NCBI GenBank assembly: GCA_001599815.1
Contig: BCIA01000002.1
Coordinates: 4,499,626 to 4,563,625 of the forward strand
Direction: 5' to 3'
DNA: 64,000 bases
Origin: Furcasterigmium furcatum
Lineage: Eukaryota; Ascomycota; Sordariomycetes; Glomerellales; Plectosphaerellaceae
In this document: one piece after another, positions 20,012 through 31,738 of the stretch
How the letters are laid out: the number at the start of each line of letters is the position of its first letter
How positions within the stretch are numbered: the stretch's first letter is position 1
Program-made: the position numbers and the translations under genes
Notes under the pieces: model-generated
Seen by the model: only the letters and a program-made list of their open reading frames with translations
Databases searched by the model: none
Told to the model about the DNA's origin: nothing

Positions 20012-22243
20012 TCAGTCACGAGGCTGCTTCTTGGAGTCCCCGTCATGAGCGGAAATCGCATCCGAGTCTCCCAGTCGGTCCACTGTCACCGTGGAGCCTG
20101 TGTTGGGAGTGGCGAAGGGGTTGTCGAGCTTCTTCTCCTGTTCGTAAATGTCGTTTCCGCAGACAGTCGTCGAGGACCCCATTTCAGAGGCCCGAGCATT
20201 ACCCTCATACACGGCAGTGTGCTTACTTTCGCCGGCGAAAGGGTCGTCAGAGTCGGAAGACTCGGTAGCAGCTGCCTTCTCGGTGTCATCCAGGGGCACG
20301 AACTCCTCGGTAACAACCTCGCCGCCGCTCAGGTGAGCGCGAGTGCGAGGGCCGGTGTAGTAGTGCCTGCCGCCAGCAAACCAGTAGCCGACCGAGAGGA
20401 CCAACGTGAGAACGAGCACCACGACAGCGTAGTTCATGTTGTCCGCCGTGACGGGGAGACGGGTTGGGAGCAGGAAGATGGCAGTGAGGAAGACGTTCCA
20501 GGCCACGGAGATGACGTTGACAGCCACGCTCGCGCAGCCCATGTGCCATGGGCCTCGCTCGAAACGAGAGGGGTAGATGAGCTTGCAGAGGATGGGGATC
20601 AGGTAGCTCCAGTTGAGAGCGACGGCGCAGACATTGAAGATGGCCGTGATGAGGACGTGAGAGCCCAGGCCGATGAGGTTGACCAAGATGCAGAGGGTGG
20701 CGTAGAGCCAGACAGCAGCCAGGGGGGTATCGGTCCGAGGGTCGATGCGGAACCAGACGCGCGAGAGGGGGAGCATCTCGTCGCGGGCGAACGCCCAGAC
20801 CGTGCGGGAGCCGGCATGGATGGAGGGCACGCAGGCAAAGTTCATGATGACAAAGGCGGCCATGGAGAAGAGCACCGCGGGGCCGGGGCCCATGACGTTG
20901 TAGAAGATCTGCGCGACCTGAGACAGGTGGTATAAGTGCCCGAACGGCGGAATTCTGGTGTCTCAGGGAACTTACCGGCATTCCAGTCGTGCTCTTCAGG
21001 AGCTCCCTGGGATCCCCCATGGAGAAGGCGAGGACAATGTTGTAGAGGAACCCAACCACGTAGGTAAACATTGCCGCCGCGGTAATGGCCCAAGGGATGA
21101 CCTTGGACGGGTTCTCGGTCTCTTCGGCAATGCTGAAAGAATGTGTCAGTACCAAGCCACCTCCTGGCCAGGGTTTGAGGGGCACTTACTGTCCCACACC
21201 ATCGACGTTGGCAATGGTCCAGGCAACGCTCAAGCAGCCGAACCAGAAGCTGAAGGCGGGTGGTTCCCAGCCGGACTGCGGCTCGAGGTGAGTAAAGACA
21301 TACTCCGGAGTATGCTTATTCTGGTCCACGGCGATCAAAGCAACAGCGGCAGCAAACAGCACGCATATGTGAACGACGGCGTATGTGCCCGAGATTTTGT
21401 TCAACCAGCGGGTGGACAGGCTGTTGGTCAGGCCATGGACGACGCAGAGAGCCGCCATGACACCAGTGATATGTACTTGGGTGGGGTGGTATCGAAAGCC
21501 TGAGGCGATGGAAGCGGATGAGAGCAGCATCTGCGCGGCAGCATACTCGCTAGAAGCAGTGCCAGCGATGGTGCCGATGAGGTTGAGCCATCCTGGGGCG
21601 CGTCAGTCCATGTTCAGGAAGGATGGGCAGCGGATATGCTGTGTCACTCACCAGCAATCCAGGCAACGACTGGAACTTGTTCAGGGGGGCAAAGATACTT
21701 GAGGGTGAAGTACATCCCGCCTAGAGATAGCGCGTTAGTCATGTAACTGCAACCTCGAGGATCGTGATGGATACTTACCAGAGGTAGGATAAGAAGACGA
21801 AATCTCGGCAACAGAAAGGGCCAGGGCCATGGCCCCAGCGCCTCCGATGAGCCAGCACCAGACGGCCGAGGCAGCGCCGCCGGCCACCAGGGGGTAGTGG
21901 AAGGTGGCCATGACGGTGGCATAAAGGCCGGAGATGCTCACGGCAAAGCTGAAGCAAGCCCATGCTGAAAACTCACGCTTGAAGACCTGTTTGGAGGGGG
22001 TATCAGATGTGTTCTCTCAGGAGTATCTGCCATGCCATGTGTTTGAGGGGAAGAATGAGTGTGATGGGATGACAGGCGTGGTAAGCAGGGAGGAGAGAAA
22101 CATACCGGAGCGCACCCCAGCTCCGCCAGACGCTTATCCGCAGCACTCATGTTTTCGGTAGAGGCAGTGACGTTGACTGCACGGGTAGAAGGAGGAGGGT
22201 CGGGCTCGGCATCGTTGGTAGAGGACTGGGAGTTGGAGAACAT
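20012..22243 (-). CDS. APC-superfamily amino-acid/GABA-type permease
   Basis: Six exons (22106-22243, 21779-21986, 21652-21720, 21190-21592, 20976-21132, 20012-20917) with short introns join in frame to 626 aa. About 50 N-terminal hydrophilic residues end in LAELG, a motif just before the first helix in this family, followed by twelve predicted membrane helices. Family landmarks include SEISS-like AEISSSYPTSGGMYF in helix 2, the AEETENPSK loop after helix 6, and a SRTVWAFARDEMLP segment. The C-terminal tail of about 130 residues is acidic with Ser/Thr clusters (e.g. SSDSDDPF), plausible for phosphorylation and endocytic control. Closest general type is the fungal GABA/choline/amino-acid permease group; the substrate cannot be fixed from sequence. 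TATATA-like sequence lies near 22470 upstream. Confidence 0.9.
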
Positions 22244-22687
22244 TATGAACTCAGGGGAAGAGGAGCTTTGGGCGGAGAAAGTGTTGGTATGAATCTGATG
22301 CTGCCTGTGACGGGTAGATGAGACAAAGTCAAGAATGTGTGGCTTGCTTTGGAATTGTGACGCGATGATATTGCGGAGTGGGCGCCGAGCAGGTGTATCA
22401 TGCGAATTCAGAGAGGTGGCTGGGAGGACATGTACAGATATCAAGGGATGGGAGGCGGCGAGAAAGAACAATATATAGATGAGCACCTGGGGGAGAGAGG
22501 CGGCATGGGAGAGGAGACGTGCAGGAGATTTTGCAACGAGAAAATTGGGAACATGAAGACATCGTGGGTCTGCTGGTGTGTGCTGGGAGTGTCGCCATCT
22601 CTCGGCTGCCCTACCTCCATCCATACCACGGGCATATACAGTACGAAGCACGGTCAGCCAGGCTCCTCCCACCATCCCACGGCCGGA

Positions 22688-22707
22688 AGATCCTCCCACC
22701 ATCTCGA
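22688..22707 (+). repeat. 20-nt direct repeat, copy 1
   Basis: The sequence agatcctcccaccatctcga recurs exactly at 23999-24018. The core cctcccaccatc also occurs near 22669 and 23625. Confidence 0.6.
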
Positions 22708-23998
22708 GAACGGCGAGTTGGACCAGGTTCATCATAGTCCTAACGGAACGAGGACGTTACGGAGAGCAATCAGGCCGTGATGCCCAGAGAGCGCACACGC
22801 CGCTCCATGGTCTTCCCCGGGAGTGCCCCGAGGGGCCGAGGGAGGGCAAGAAGCTGGGGAACAGCCCGGATGTGAAGACGCGGTTGGAAAAATGCTGTCT
22901 CCGTAAGAAACTTAAAAATAATAACCGGGTGGACTTGTAATCTCACTACGTTGGGACGGACGTGAGCCATCAGCCAGTCTCACAACTTGCCTGGCCGGGC
23001 CCTTGACTTGAGACGAACGTGTATCGCGAGTCTCGCCACGAGGCCATCAACGACCGCGACTTGCCCTTCCCGTGAAGGACGGAGAAGACTCGGCAGATGG
23101 CCGACAGGTACGGTACTCCGCCGATTCCTCTCTCGTTTGTGGCCGTCAATATTTTGTTCGATGCGGCTTCGGGTGCGCCGCCAGCGAGGAACCAGGGTTG
23201 ACGCCGGGCGTTCACGATGCCAGGGGTGGCCGGCCTCCAGTCCGGTGCTGCGGCGTGTTCCCGGCACCTAGCTGTCCGGCCTTGACCTCATCGGGGTGAA
23301 GCTCGACATTTCGTGATGCCGATGTCGTTACGGGATGGTTCTTGAAGCGGAAAGGAAGAAATCATGGAAGGGTCCAGACCATCGCGTGTCGAGCGGAAAG
23401 CGGTGATAGGGCGGGGAGGACAAGCTTCTTAGCGCGCCAAGCCACTGTCCTTACAGGGCCCGAGTCAACGACACAGCGGGAAGGAGCTGTCGGGACGCAC
23501 TGTAAGGAGCCGGACAGGGTGCGACCCCTGGCGCTTGCCGTTATCGGCAGAAGGCTAATGCCGTCCCGGGTCCCGTGCCTCGACTCTTTGGGATTCTCCT
23601 CGAGGCATCATCTCGCCGTCGCCCCTCCCACCATCGTTTTTTTCTCTCCTCTTCCTTGTTATAAGCGCCGCCGTCCGGCCCCTTCAGCTCGACATACCCC
23701 CAATACTTTCATCGCCAACGCCCCCCGGATACGCACCTCTTTGTTCGTGATTCATCCTCTTTTCGACTGGCCCACGTGTTGACGCGTCCGACATTTGCTT
23801 GCTCCGTGATGATGCATCGCAGCACGTTCGAGACCGACCAAGCCATCGGCCGTTCCTCCACACGAGCAGGGGCCGGTTTGCAACTGAGGCGGTGTGAAGG
23901 ATCCGTGTGACTAGTCGACCGCCGGATGAAGCCATCGTGGACGCACTTCCGACCAGAGGCGGCCCCTCGTGGGCGATGAGCACGCACGGACGAAGGGG

Positions 23999-24018
23999 AG
24001 ATCCTCCCACCATCTCGA
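23999..24018 (+). repeat. 20-nt direct repeat, copy 2
   Basis: Exact second copy of the repeat at 22688-22707, 1.3 kb away on the same strand. Confidence 0.6.
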
Positions 24019-26504
24019 CAGGACAGCATATTCGCGCCATTGTGGACCAGCAGACGGAGGACAAGATACGACAAACTCAGCTCTCTCGTTCTCGCTCGTT
24101 CTTATGACTCCGACCGCGCAGGCCGTGATGCACGCAGCATACGATGTTTCGCCGTGATCAGGCTCCCTCCTCGGATCAAGATGGATGTTCAGGTGTCCCG
24201 TCCCCCCTCAGCAGCCTTGGCTCCTCCCTGAACGGGCTGGCTCTCGCGCGGGAACTTGGACGATTTTGCCGACACCACACCAGCAATGTCAGACGGCCCC
24301 TCTTCTTCACGATACCTTCATTTCTCGTCGCATACCCACCGGCCAGGCCCTTGTTCCGCAGTTCCCCGTGCTCGGCGGTCAACGCCTGACCAGCCACCAC
24401 CCGTCATCGCTCAACCACCCCGGGGGGTTTCGTTGCCCTGAGTCACGATATCTGAGACCAGCGCCAGCCTGGTCACCCGTTGAAGCCCGAAGGGCACCAT
24501 CGTGAACGGAGCAGACGTCCCCCATGCACGAGGTGTCTGTCTCGGGCCGCCTTGGGTGCTCTGCGCATATCCGTTCATGATTGCCGTCTTCCCCCCTCCC
24601 GGGGACGGAGATGTTCGCTTCGGGAATGACGAGCTGACGATTGCCTCCAGGCCACATGCAATCCTTCCGCGTGACGAAGTGGAAATTTTCGGCGACAATC
24701 CACCTGGTTCTGTCTGTCCGTCACATTGCGTGCGCTGTCGACATCCAATATCATCGACAGTGTTCGCGGGCTGGCAGCACTGTCACAGCTCCAGAAGCTC
24801 GAAGATCAGCGCCTCCCATCCGATCTCCTCAGGAGCTCTCGAGGCGATCTTCAATCACCAATGTCCACTTTTGTCAATCAAGATCTGACTTGGGGAAACA
24901 AACAACTGGATCTGGTCCACCAAAACACTGGGAATGTTGCGTCAGGTTGCGTCGAGTCCAAGTCACTAGCTTTTGCTGTCTTCGACCTATGATGCCATTC
25001 ATCCGAACGCCTTTCGCCTTCTTGCATCTCATTGGGCAAGTAAGAGGCTCAAGCTTAAGGTTTTGACTCCGAGCCTGAGTTGGCGAGACGCCTTTCCACA
25101 AATATTATTGTTCCTGGACGATCGCGATGTTCTGTTCGACCTCAAGACCTCCCACCTCCTAGGAACAGAATCTCCGTGCTGGGCTTGGCGATGTGTGGCG
25201 GGAACCCAATTTTGATGTGCCACCACGTCAAGGCCGGAATATGAAGCTGTTCTTTCCTGGGGTTGCTCATCGATGTTGTCATGACATCGCGATCACGAGA
25301 TTCTCCCGGAGGAGACGACACAGCCAGCATGCCAGGCACACTCCGCACGAGGATCAGCTCGCCTCGCGTCTTAACAGGGGAGGTAAGGTTCGCCAGCTGG
25401 GAGCATTAACGGACGGACGACGAAGATCAGATCAGCGCAGCCTGAAAATCCCCCAGCTCTGTTCCCACATGCATGAATATGAGAAACGACACACGGGACG
25501 AACTCGCTCGTGACAGGTCGCCCTGAGGGTCCCTTCGTTTCGGACATCGATAGCTGTTGTGAGCTGTATGCATGTAATCGAAAGTGGTAGCTCATCTTCT
25601 CAGCAAGATCCCCTGCTTGTTCTCCTGTCTCACGTCCCGTTGAAAGGCGCGCTCCCGTTTCAACTGGGCCCCTCGACGTGGTCTTCGGCAACGCTCTGAC
25701 AGGGCGCCAAGCGCCGAACAGCCGCGGTGCACAGTTACACATGGCGGCAGCTGGAGATGCTTTGGGCGCCGAGAACACGGCACGCCGTCCACCCAATCGA
25801 AGGCCACCAAGGATTACGCTCAGGGGGTCGCGGACCCTGACCTCGTCTCATAATTCCTCCGCCATCCCTTCACCAACCCGTCGATGCAACGAAAACCGTT
25901 TCACACAACCCGGGCCTCACCCTGCGCGACCCTGCCGCCCAGCCAATTGCTACCATGCTGACAGGCCGTCGCATGCGCATCTGCCGCCCTTTTGATGCCT
26001 CGCGAAGGCGACCAGATGACAACCATGGGGCTCTGATCCCTGTGCCGCTCAATGATCGGACGGAGAATTGGCCCGCGGCATGCTCACTGCGGCCCTGGCA
26101 AACAGAACGCCGCAGCGCTTGGTAGGAGGTATCGTGAAACGGAGAGCCCCTCTCGCTGAAGCCTCTCCTTGCGCGCAGACGGCAAGGTGATTGCGAAGGG
26201 GGGACTTTTACCCTCGTCCACGGTCAAGCGACCAAGGGGGCCGCTTATGCGGACGGACAGAATGCTCGGCATCATCCATGCCTATATACATCAAGGTAGC
26301 CCGGCCTCTTCTCCCCTCTGCCCATGGAGACACCACGGCTCTTTCAGTTGTGAATAGCTTCCTGTCGCGTTCCTTTCGTTTTCTTCCTTCGCTTCGTGAT
26401 CCACTGCTGTGCAGACACCCTTTTACATTCATTTCGAGTCATTCTCTTCTGCCGACCGACCTTCCTTTCTCGATCCGACCTGACCTACTACTTTTTCCGA
26501 AATC

Positions 26505-28687
26505 ATGGCCATGATCAAGCGATCTCTTCTCTTCGCCCTCGCGGCTTCTCTCGCCCGGGCTGACACTACCCAGCGCAGAGCTGTCGATGAGCTCAACGAA
26601 GAAGCCACCGCCGAGGCGCACCAGCGCGATGATACTGCGACGAGGGCCCATTCCAACATCCCCATCATGACCTCTGATGGACGGTGTCTTTTCGTCGACC
26701 CTCTCTCGGGCGACTTCCGCGCGAACCTGACGCCGGTCCAAGTGGCCGAGTGCCAGAGCACTGATGGCCAGGGCTGGGACATCATCACGGAGGGCAAGCA
26801 TAACGATCAGGAGGGTACCATGCTGATCGTGAGCACACTGGTGAGTCGAGAGGCGGAGTGATAGCTATAGGGAAGACACCTCTGACCCCCTTACAGACCC
26901 AAGCGTGCTTCAACTTCGATGGACGCAATGGCAACGTCAACCTCTTTTCCTGCGGTGGCCGTGCTGCCGGAGAGGGAGCTGTTACCGAGTCCCAGCTCTT
27001 CGACTTCGAGGCCGGCTGGGGACCTCATGCCTTCCATCCCCGCAACGCTGAGGGACAATGCCTGGCTGTCGAGGGCGATGCCGTTGTCATTGCTGCTTGC
27101 GATGAGAACGATCCTGCTCAGGCTTTCACTTTTGGGGGGATGAACATTCTCGAGACCCGCCATCACCGTGGCCGTGGTGGCCAGGGTGGTCGCGGCGGTC
27201 AGGGCCGCTTCGGCGGCGGACGCGGCTTCGGCAACGGACGCGGCCGGGGCAACAGGAACGGAGGCGGCAACAGGGGTGGGAACGGCGGAGGCAACGGCGG
27301 AGGTGTCGTTGTCCCTCCGCCAGACGTCGTTCCCCCTCCCGGAAACGATGCCCCCGAGACAACAGTCGTTCCCCCTCCTCCCGCTAACACGGAGCCTGCC
27401 GATGAGGTTCCGGGAGCCCCTGCTCCCATCTTCTCGACCATCGTCCCAGATGTGGCCGCAGCTGGTGGCCGGGGCGGCCGAGGCAACCAGCCTCCGGCTG
27501 ATGATGCCCCCGAGCCCATCTTCTCCACGGTCGATCCGGGCAACCAGCCTGCTCCTGCTCCGACTGATGCCCCCGCGGAGACCACCGAGGATGCGGCTGC
27601 GCCTACGGACGACGTGAGCCCCGACCAGCCTGCCCCCATCTTCTCAACCATCGTCCCTGATGATGAGGCGGCCCCTGCCCCGACTGATGATGCCCCCGAG
27701 TCGACTGCTGAGGGTACTGCGCCGACTGAGGGCGCGAACAATGGCAACGAGGGCCCGGAACCGATCTTCTCGACTGTCGTCCCCGATGATGAGACTGTTG
27801 TTCCTGAGGTTCCTCAGCCGACCCCCGAGGTTGGAAATGGTAATGGGAATGGCAACGGCAACGGCCGGGGTGGTCGTGGTGGCCGCGGCCGCGGTGGCAG
27901 AAACAAGAACACCACTTGCACCACCACCACGACCGACGTCGCCCCCGCCGCCTCGTCCCCCGTTGCCTCCACTCCCCAGGGCTCTGCTCCCCAGGTCTCT
28001 GCTCCCCAGGCCTCTGATCCTGCGGCAGCTACCCCTGAGATTTCGACCCCTCCTGCCGCCAGCACTACCGCAGCTCCGGCAGAGGAGGAGACCGACACTC
28101 CTCGTGGTGTGCCCGCCAACCCGACCGACGCCATCCCCGTCTCCCGCGCCGGCGGCACCCTCAACCCTACCGCCGCCGCCGAAGCCCACCGCTTTGACGC
28201 CGATGCCACTCGTCCCGTTCAGTACGTCTCCCTTCGCACCTCAACCGGGCAGTGCGTCTCGGTCGACCCTACGGCGGGTGACTTCCGCCAGAACCTCATC
28301 CCTCTCCAGCTGGTGCAGTGCGGTGGCACTCCCAATGAGAAGTTCGACTTCATCACGTCGGGACGCAACAACAACGGTTCTGTGCGGAGGGGCGTCCTGA
28401 TCACGAGCGTCCTGATGAACGGCTGTGTCAGCACCGACAACCGCCGGGCGCCGGATGACAACGTGACCGTCTTCTCGTGCGGCGGCCGTGCCGCAGGAGA
28501 GGGCGGAACAGACGTTGGTCAGCTGGTGAGGATGGATGACGTGACGGCCGATGAGTTCGTGTGGCAGCCTGCCAACAGCAACGGTGACAGGTGCGTCGTG
28601 CCCGGCGACGGCCGGCTCGTGCTGGGGCCCTGCGGAGGACCCGAGTCGACCTTCACTGTGATCCACGTTGGGCCCGATGCCAAGTGA
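26505..28687 (+). CDS. Secreted protein with two copies of a Cys-containing domain around RG-rich and PIFST-repeat linkers
   Basis: Exons 26505-26840 and 26897-28687 (56-nt intron) give 708 aa. A signal peptide (about 20 residues) is followed by domain A (about 40-205). Then come an Arg/Gly/Asn-rich tract (about 210-255), a Pro/Ala/Asp/Glu-rich linker with four P-I-F-S-T-(I/V)-(V/D)-P units, a second NG/RG tract, a Thr/Ser/Pro region, and domain B (about 545-705). A and B are clearly homologous: both have C-x2-VDP-x2-GDFR-x-NL-x-P-x-Q, an ITxGxxN turn, and FSCGGRAAGEG. The repeating C...L...C pattern suggests a beta-trefoil, lectin-like fold, but I cannot confirm it. A cell-surface or matrix role is inferred. 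A TATATA-like site is near 26284. Confidence 0.8.
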
Positions 28688-29320
28688 GGCCCGTAATGAA
28701 GCTGCCAGCTCAGAAGGAAGGGAGGAAGATAGGTGGTGGCTGAGGCTGCGTATTCCAGGTCGACATTGAGTGTCGATGTCTGTCTTCGGACGGATGGTGT
28801 TGATTCTTTCTGTAGATTTTCTTTCGTCACATTGTACAAACACAAACACGAAGCAACTTTGAATGCGATATGACAGGTTGGCGCGTTCACCGTTGATGGA
28901 ATGGGTTGAGTTGGTGACCTTGGTTACATCTCGTGATACGTCTAACATGACAGGTTCTTGGTGTTGAATCTGACCCAGGTGGTCGGTCCAATTGAGTGAG
29001 ACCCCAGGCGGGAGCAACCGGGGTTGTGTTCCACCAAGGGAAAGCTTGGTGCACTAAGCTCAGCGTCATTTCGCTCGTCACTGGTTCGACAGCGGGCTCG
29101 GGCAGCGTCCGCACGCTGGATCCCTGACAGTCCCCATTCTGGGGCCCCAATCAGGGCATCGATCGACGCCAACGGCCGCTACAAATGGACGCCAATGTCC
29201 CCCGCCCAGGCCTTGGTCATGAGCTTGTCTCGCCCGTCACATTTGGTTCTCGTCACACTGACCTTCCACCATCCTCTTCCTCCCCCAAGGCCATGCCTCG
29301 TCGGCCGCCCAAACCACGCA
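28688..29320. other. Intergenic
   Basis: An open frame of 99 codons (29024-29320) precedes the CorA-like ATG in the same frame. It lacks coding character and is probably 5' leader of that gene. Confidence 0.4.
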
Positions 29321-31192
29321 ATGCCAGACGATGCGGATCGTGAAAAGCCGTCGAGGCAGCGGCCGCCCGCGATCAAGACCTCGATGAACACCGAAGACCA
29401 GATCTCCCCTCGAGCCCGACCAGCCGACGGAGCGTCCCTCACGAGAACCTCGACGGTGCAGTCCGAGGCGGAGAGCCAGTTCTCGCCCGTCTACCGCCGC
29501 CGCGCCGACTCCCGGAACAACACCTTCCGGGCCGTCGACGACTACGACGAGGTCGCTTTCGACTTCGAGTCCTCCCGCCCCGGATGGCAGCCCGGCTCCG
29601 AGCCTGGCTTCGACCCGTCCAAGCCCGACGGCGGCCACGCCTCGGTCCCCGCGCTCCACGCCGACTGCGTTATCACCGTGTTCGACTTCAGCGAGGACCG
29701 CGTCGAGCAGCGCGCCTTTGGGAACGCCGACTTCATCCAGTTCCTCGGCGCACCGCAGCCGGCATGGAGCAAGTGTCGCTGGATCAACGTCAACGGGCTG
29801 AGCTGGGACGTCATCCAGGCGCTCGGAACACACAAGGGGCTGCATACGCTGGCCATCGAGGACGTGATGAACACGCGCAACAGGACAAAGGCCGACTGGT
29901 ATACGAACCAGGCTTTCATCATCCTCACGCTGCAGAAGCTCGTCCGGCTCGTCGATCCCGATAGTAGTAGCGACTCGGACTCGGAGTCAGATGACGAGGA
30001 TGGGAGCTGTTTGACGACGAGCAGTAACCGCGTGAGGGGAGCGGTGGGACGGATGCTCGGCAAGGGGAAGGGCGGCGATGAGTCTCGCAGCGGTTCGACG
30101 GAGAAGGCGCCCGATCCAGAGATCGCAGCGCCGCCGCCGCCCCTGCCGCCACCCCGAAGACGCCCAATGGCGCGGCCTGTCCTGTCGAGGAGGGACAAGT
30201 TGAGGTCGAAGCTCGGCATGCCGCTCAAGGACCCGATCAAGGTGCCCGACGATGCGCTGCTCGTCCGCACCCTTCAGAGATATCACGCCTCGCCCAACGA
30301 GGCCCGCACCGAGTACATGGAGAAGCATTCGTCGCTTAACTCGCGCAACCTCGCCGTGTCGGCGGAGCAGGTCTCCATCTTCCTCACCTCGGACAACACC
30401 GTCATCTCGTTCTTTGAGCTGTCGGCGTCCGATATCGAGCGGCCGATATCCATACGTCTGGGGACGCCTGGCACGATCCTCCGCCAGTCATGCGATGCCT
30501 CCCTGCTGGTCCAGGCGATCATCGACGCCATCATTGATCTCGCTCTGCCCCTGACGGCCGTCTATTCTGACGTGATTGGGGACCTGGAACTCGACGTTCT
30601 TCTGTCCCCCAGCATCAAGCAGTCGAAACTGCTGTACATATGTATCTCGGAGATCAACAAGATGCTCACCTTTTTGAACCCCATCGACAATATCGTCAAC
30701 GTCCTCCGCGATCACGCGACGGACCTGTCGCCCGATCTCGCGGCACAGGAGCTCCGCGACCCGGCGTCGGGCGTCATCGTCACGCCCCTGACGCACACCT
30801 ACCTCGGCGACGTGCTCGATCACTGCGTGCTCATCACGGAGACGATGCAGCAGATCAAGCGCAGCGCCGACAACCTCATCAACCTCATCTTCAACACGAT
30901 ATCGGCCAACCAGAACGAGAGCATGAAGCAGCTCACCGTCATCACCATCATCTTCCTCCCGCTCACGTTCCTGACGGGGTACTTTGGCCAGAACTTTGAG
31001 AAATTCGACGACCTCAAGGCGCCGGGCGGCATCGCGTTCTTCTGGAAGATCGCCGGGCCCCTCTTGTTCTGCACCTGCGTGCTCATGCTGCGGAATAAGA
31101 TCATCAACTTCTTCTCCGGGTTCTGGCAGAGGAGGCAGGTCGTGGCCATCCGGAAGCGGAGGCCCAACCGGCGGCGAAGGAAGCAGGCTTGA
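29321..31192 (+). CDS. CorA-like divalent-cation transporter
   Basis: Start chosen at the ATG at 29321 (623 aa); the frame is open for another 297 nt upstream but that part is low quality. A long acidic/basic cytosolic domain includes a Ser/Asp run (around residues 212-230) and a polyproline patch near residue 275. The family core follows, with a long alpha helix (QIKRSADNLINLIFNTISANQ), then two closely spaced C-terminal membrane helices (about 538-557 and 572-595) and a basic tail. The signature loop after helix 1 reads YFGQNF, where canonical CorA/Alr proteins have GMN. The family forms pentameric Mg2+ (or Zn2+, Ni2+) channels. The plasma membrane or vacuole is the likely site. Substrate is uncertain because the GMN motif is altered. 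Confidence 0.85.
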   Translation: MPDDADREKPSRQRPPAIKTSMNTEDQISPRARPADGASLTRTSTVQSEAESQFSPVYRRRADSRNNTFRAVDDYDEVAFDFESSRPGWQPGSEPGFDPSKPDGGHASVPALHADCVITVFDFSEDRVEQRAFGNADFIQFLGAPQPAWSKCRWINVNGLSWDVIQALGTHKGLHTLAIEDVMNTRNRTKADWYTNQAFIILTLQKLVRLVDPDSSSDSDSESDDEDGSCLTTSSNRVRGAVGRMLGKGKGGDESRSGSTEKAPDPEIAAPPPPLPPPRRRPMARPVLSRRDKLRSKLGMPLKDPIKVPDDALLVRTLQRYHASPNEARTEYMEKHSSLNSRNLAVSAEQVSIFLTSDNTVISFFELSASDIERPISIRLGTPGTILRQSCDASLLVQAIIDAIIDLALPLTAVYSDVIGDLELDVLLSPSIKQSKLLYICISEINKMLTFLNPIDNIVNVLRDHATDLSPDLAAQELRDPASGVIVTPLTHTYLGDVLDHCVLITETMQQIKRSADNLINLIFNTISANQNESMKQLTVITIIFLPLTFLTGYFGQNFEKFDDLKAPGGIAFFWKIAGPLLFCTCVLMLRNKIINFFSGFWQRRQVVAIRKRRPNRRRRKQA

Positions 31193-31738
31193 GTGGAGGC
31201 TGTGGACGACCGCCCGAGGACCCTGGGCATGATCGAGGCGGACAAGGGCCTGGTCAGGATGCGGACTGTCGTGGTGGAGGGGCCGGAGAAGGTGTCTTCG
31301 TGGCTGGCCAAGGACGCTGCTCGATGAGGAGCGAGGATCCCTGGTTTTTGGATTCGGCGCTGGTGGGCATTTTCTCGTGTGTTTTCTTTTAGTCCTAGGA
31401 TCGATACCCCTTTTCTTAACATGGTTCGGATTATTCTTCGCTTCTTGAGCATCGTTCGGGGAAACTCCGTTGGGCGCAGATCCTCTCTCGGGTCATGTCG
31501 GTAAAGGGGACGGAGGATCGCCGACGTCGGTCGTGATAGGAGGCGGTCTGCTTACGTGATGCATCAACTTTTCAACCTCGACTCACGCCTTCTCGGTTGG
31601 AACTCACTCATCTACAGACTATCCTCATCCAAACTCTACCACCAGTCATACATTCGCTTCTAGCCGACCGGACAGACTTCCAACCGGCCTCTCATCTTCA
31701 GGTCTCACTGCGGGCCCAATCACATCAACACACCCGCC
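31193..31738. other. Intergenic, nothing recognised
   Basis: 3' region of the CorA-like gene and promoter of the thioesterase gene. Confidence 0.4.

Larger units (their letters stand above)
22250..26280. other. Four-kilobase gene desert
   Basis: No frame shows a domain, signal peptide or believable exon chain on either strand. Composition is mixed, with pyrimidine-rich patches. Four copies of the word cctcccaccatc and one perfect 20-nt duplication occur between 22.66 and 24.02 kb. It may hold regulatory DNA for the flanking genes or decayed sequence. Confidence 0.5.

Noticed and set aside
22250..26280. Many 60-140-codon frames in the gene desert
   Set aside because: They overlap in several frames on both strands and lack domains, signal peptides or splice-consistent extensions.
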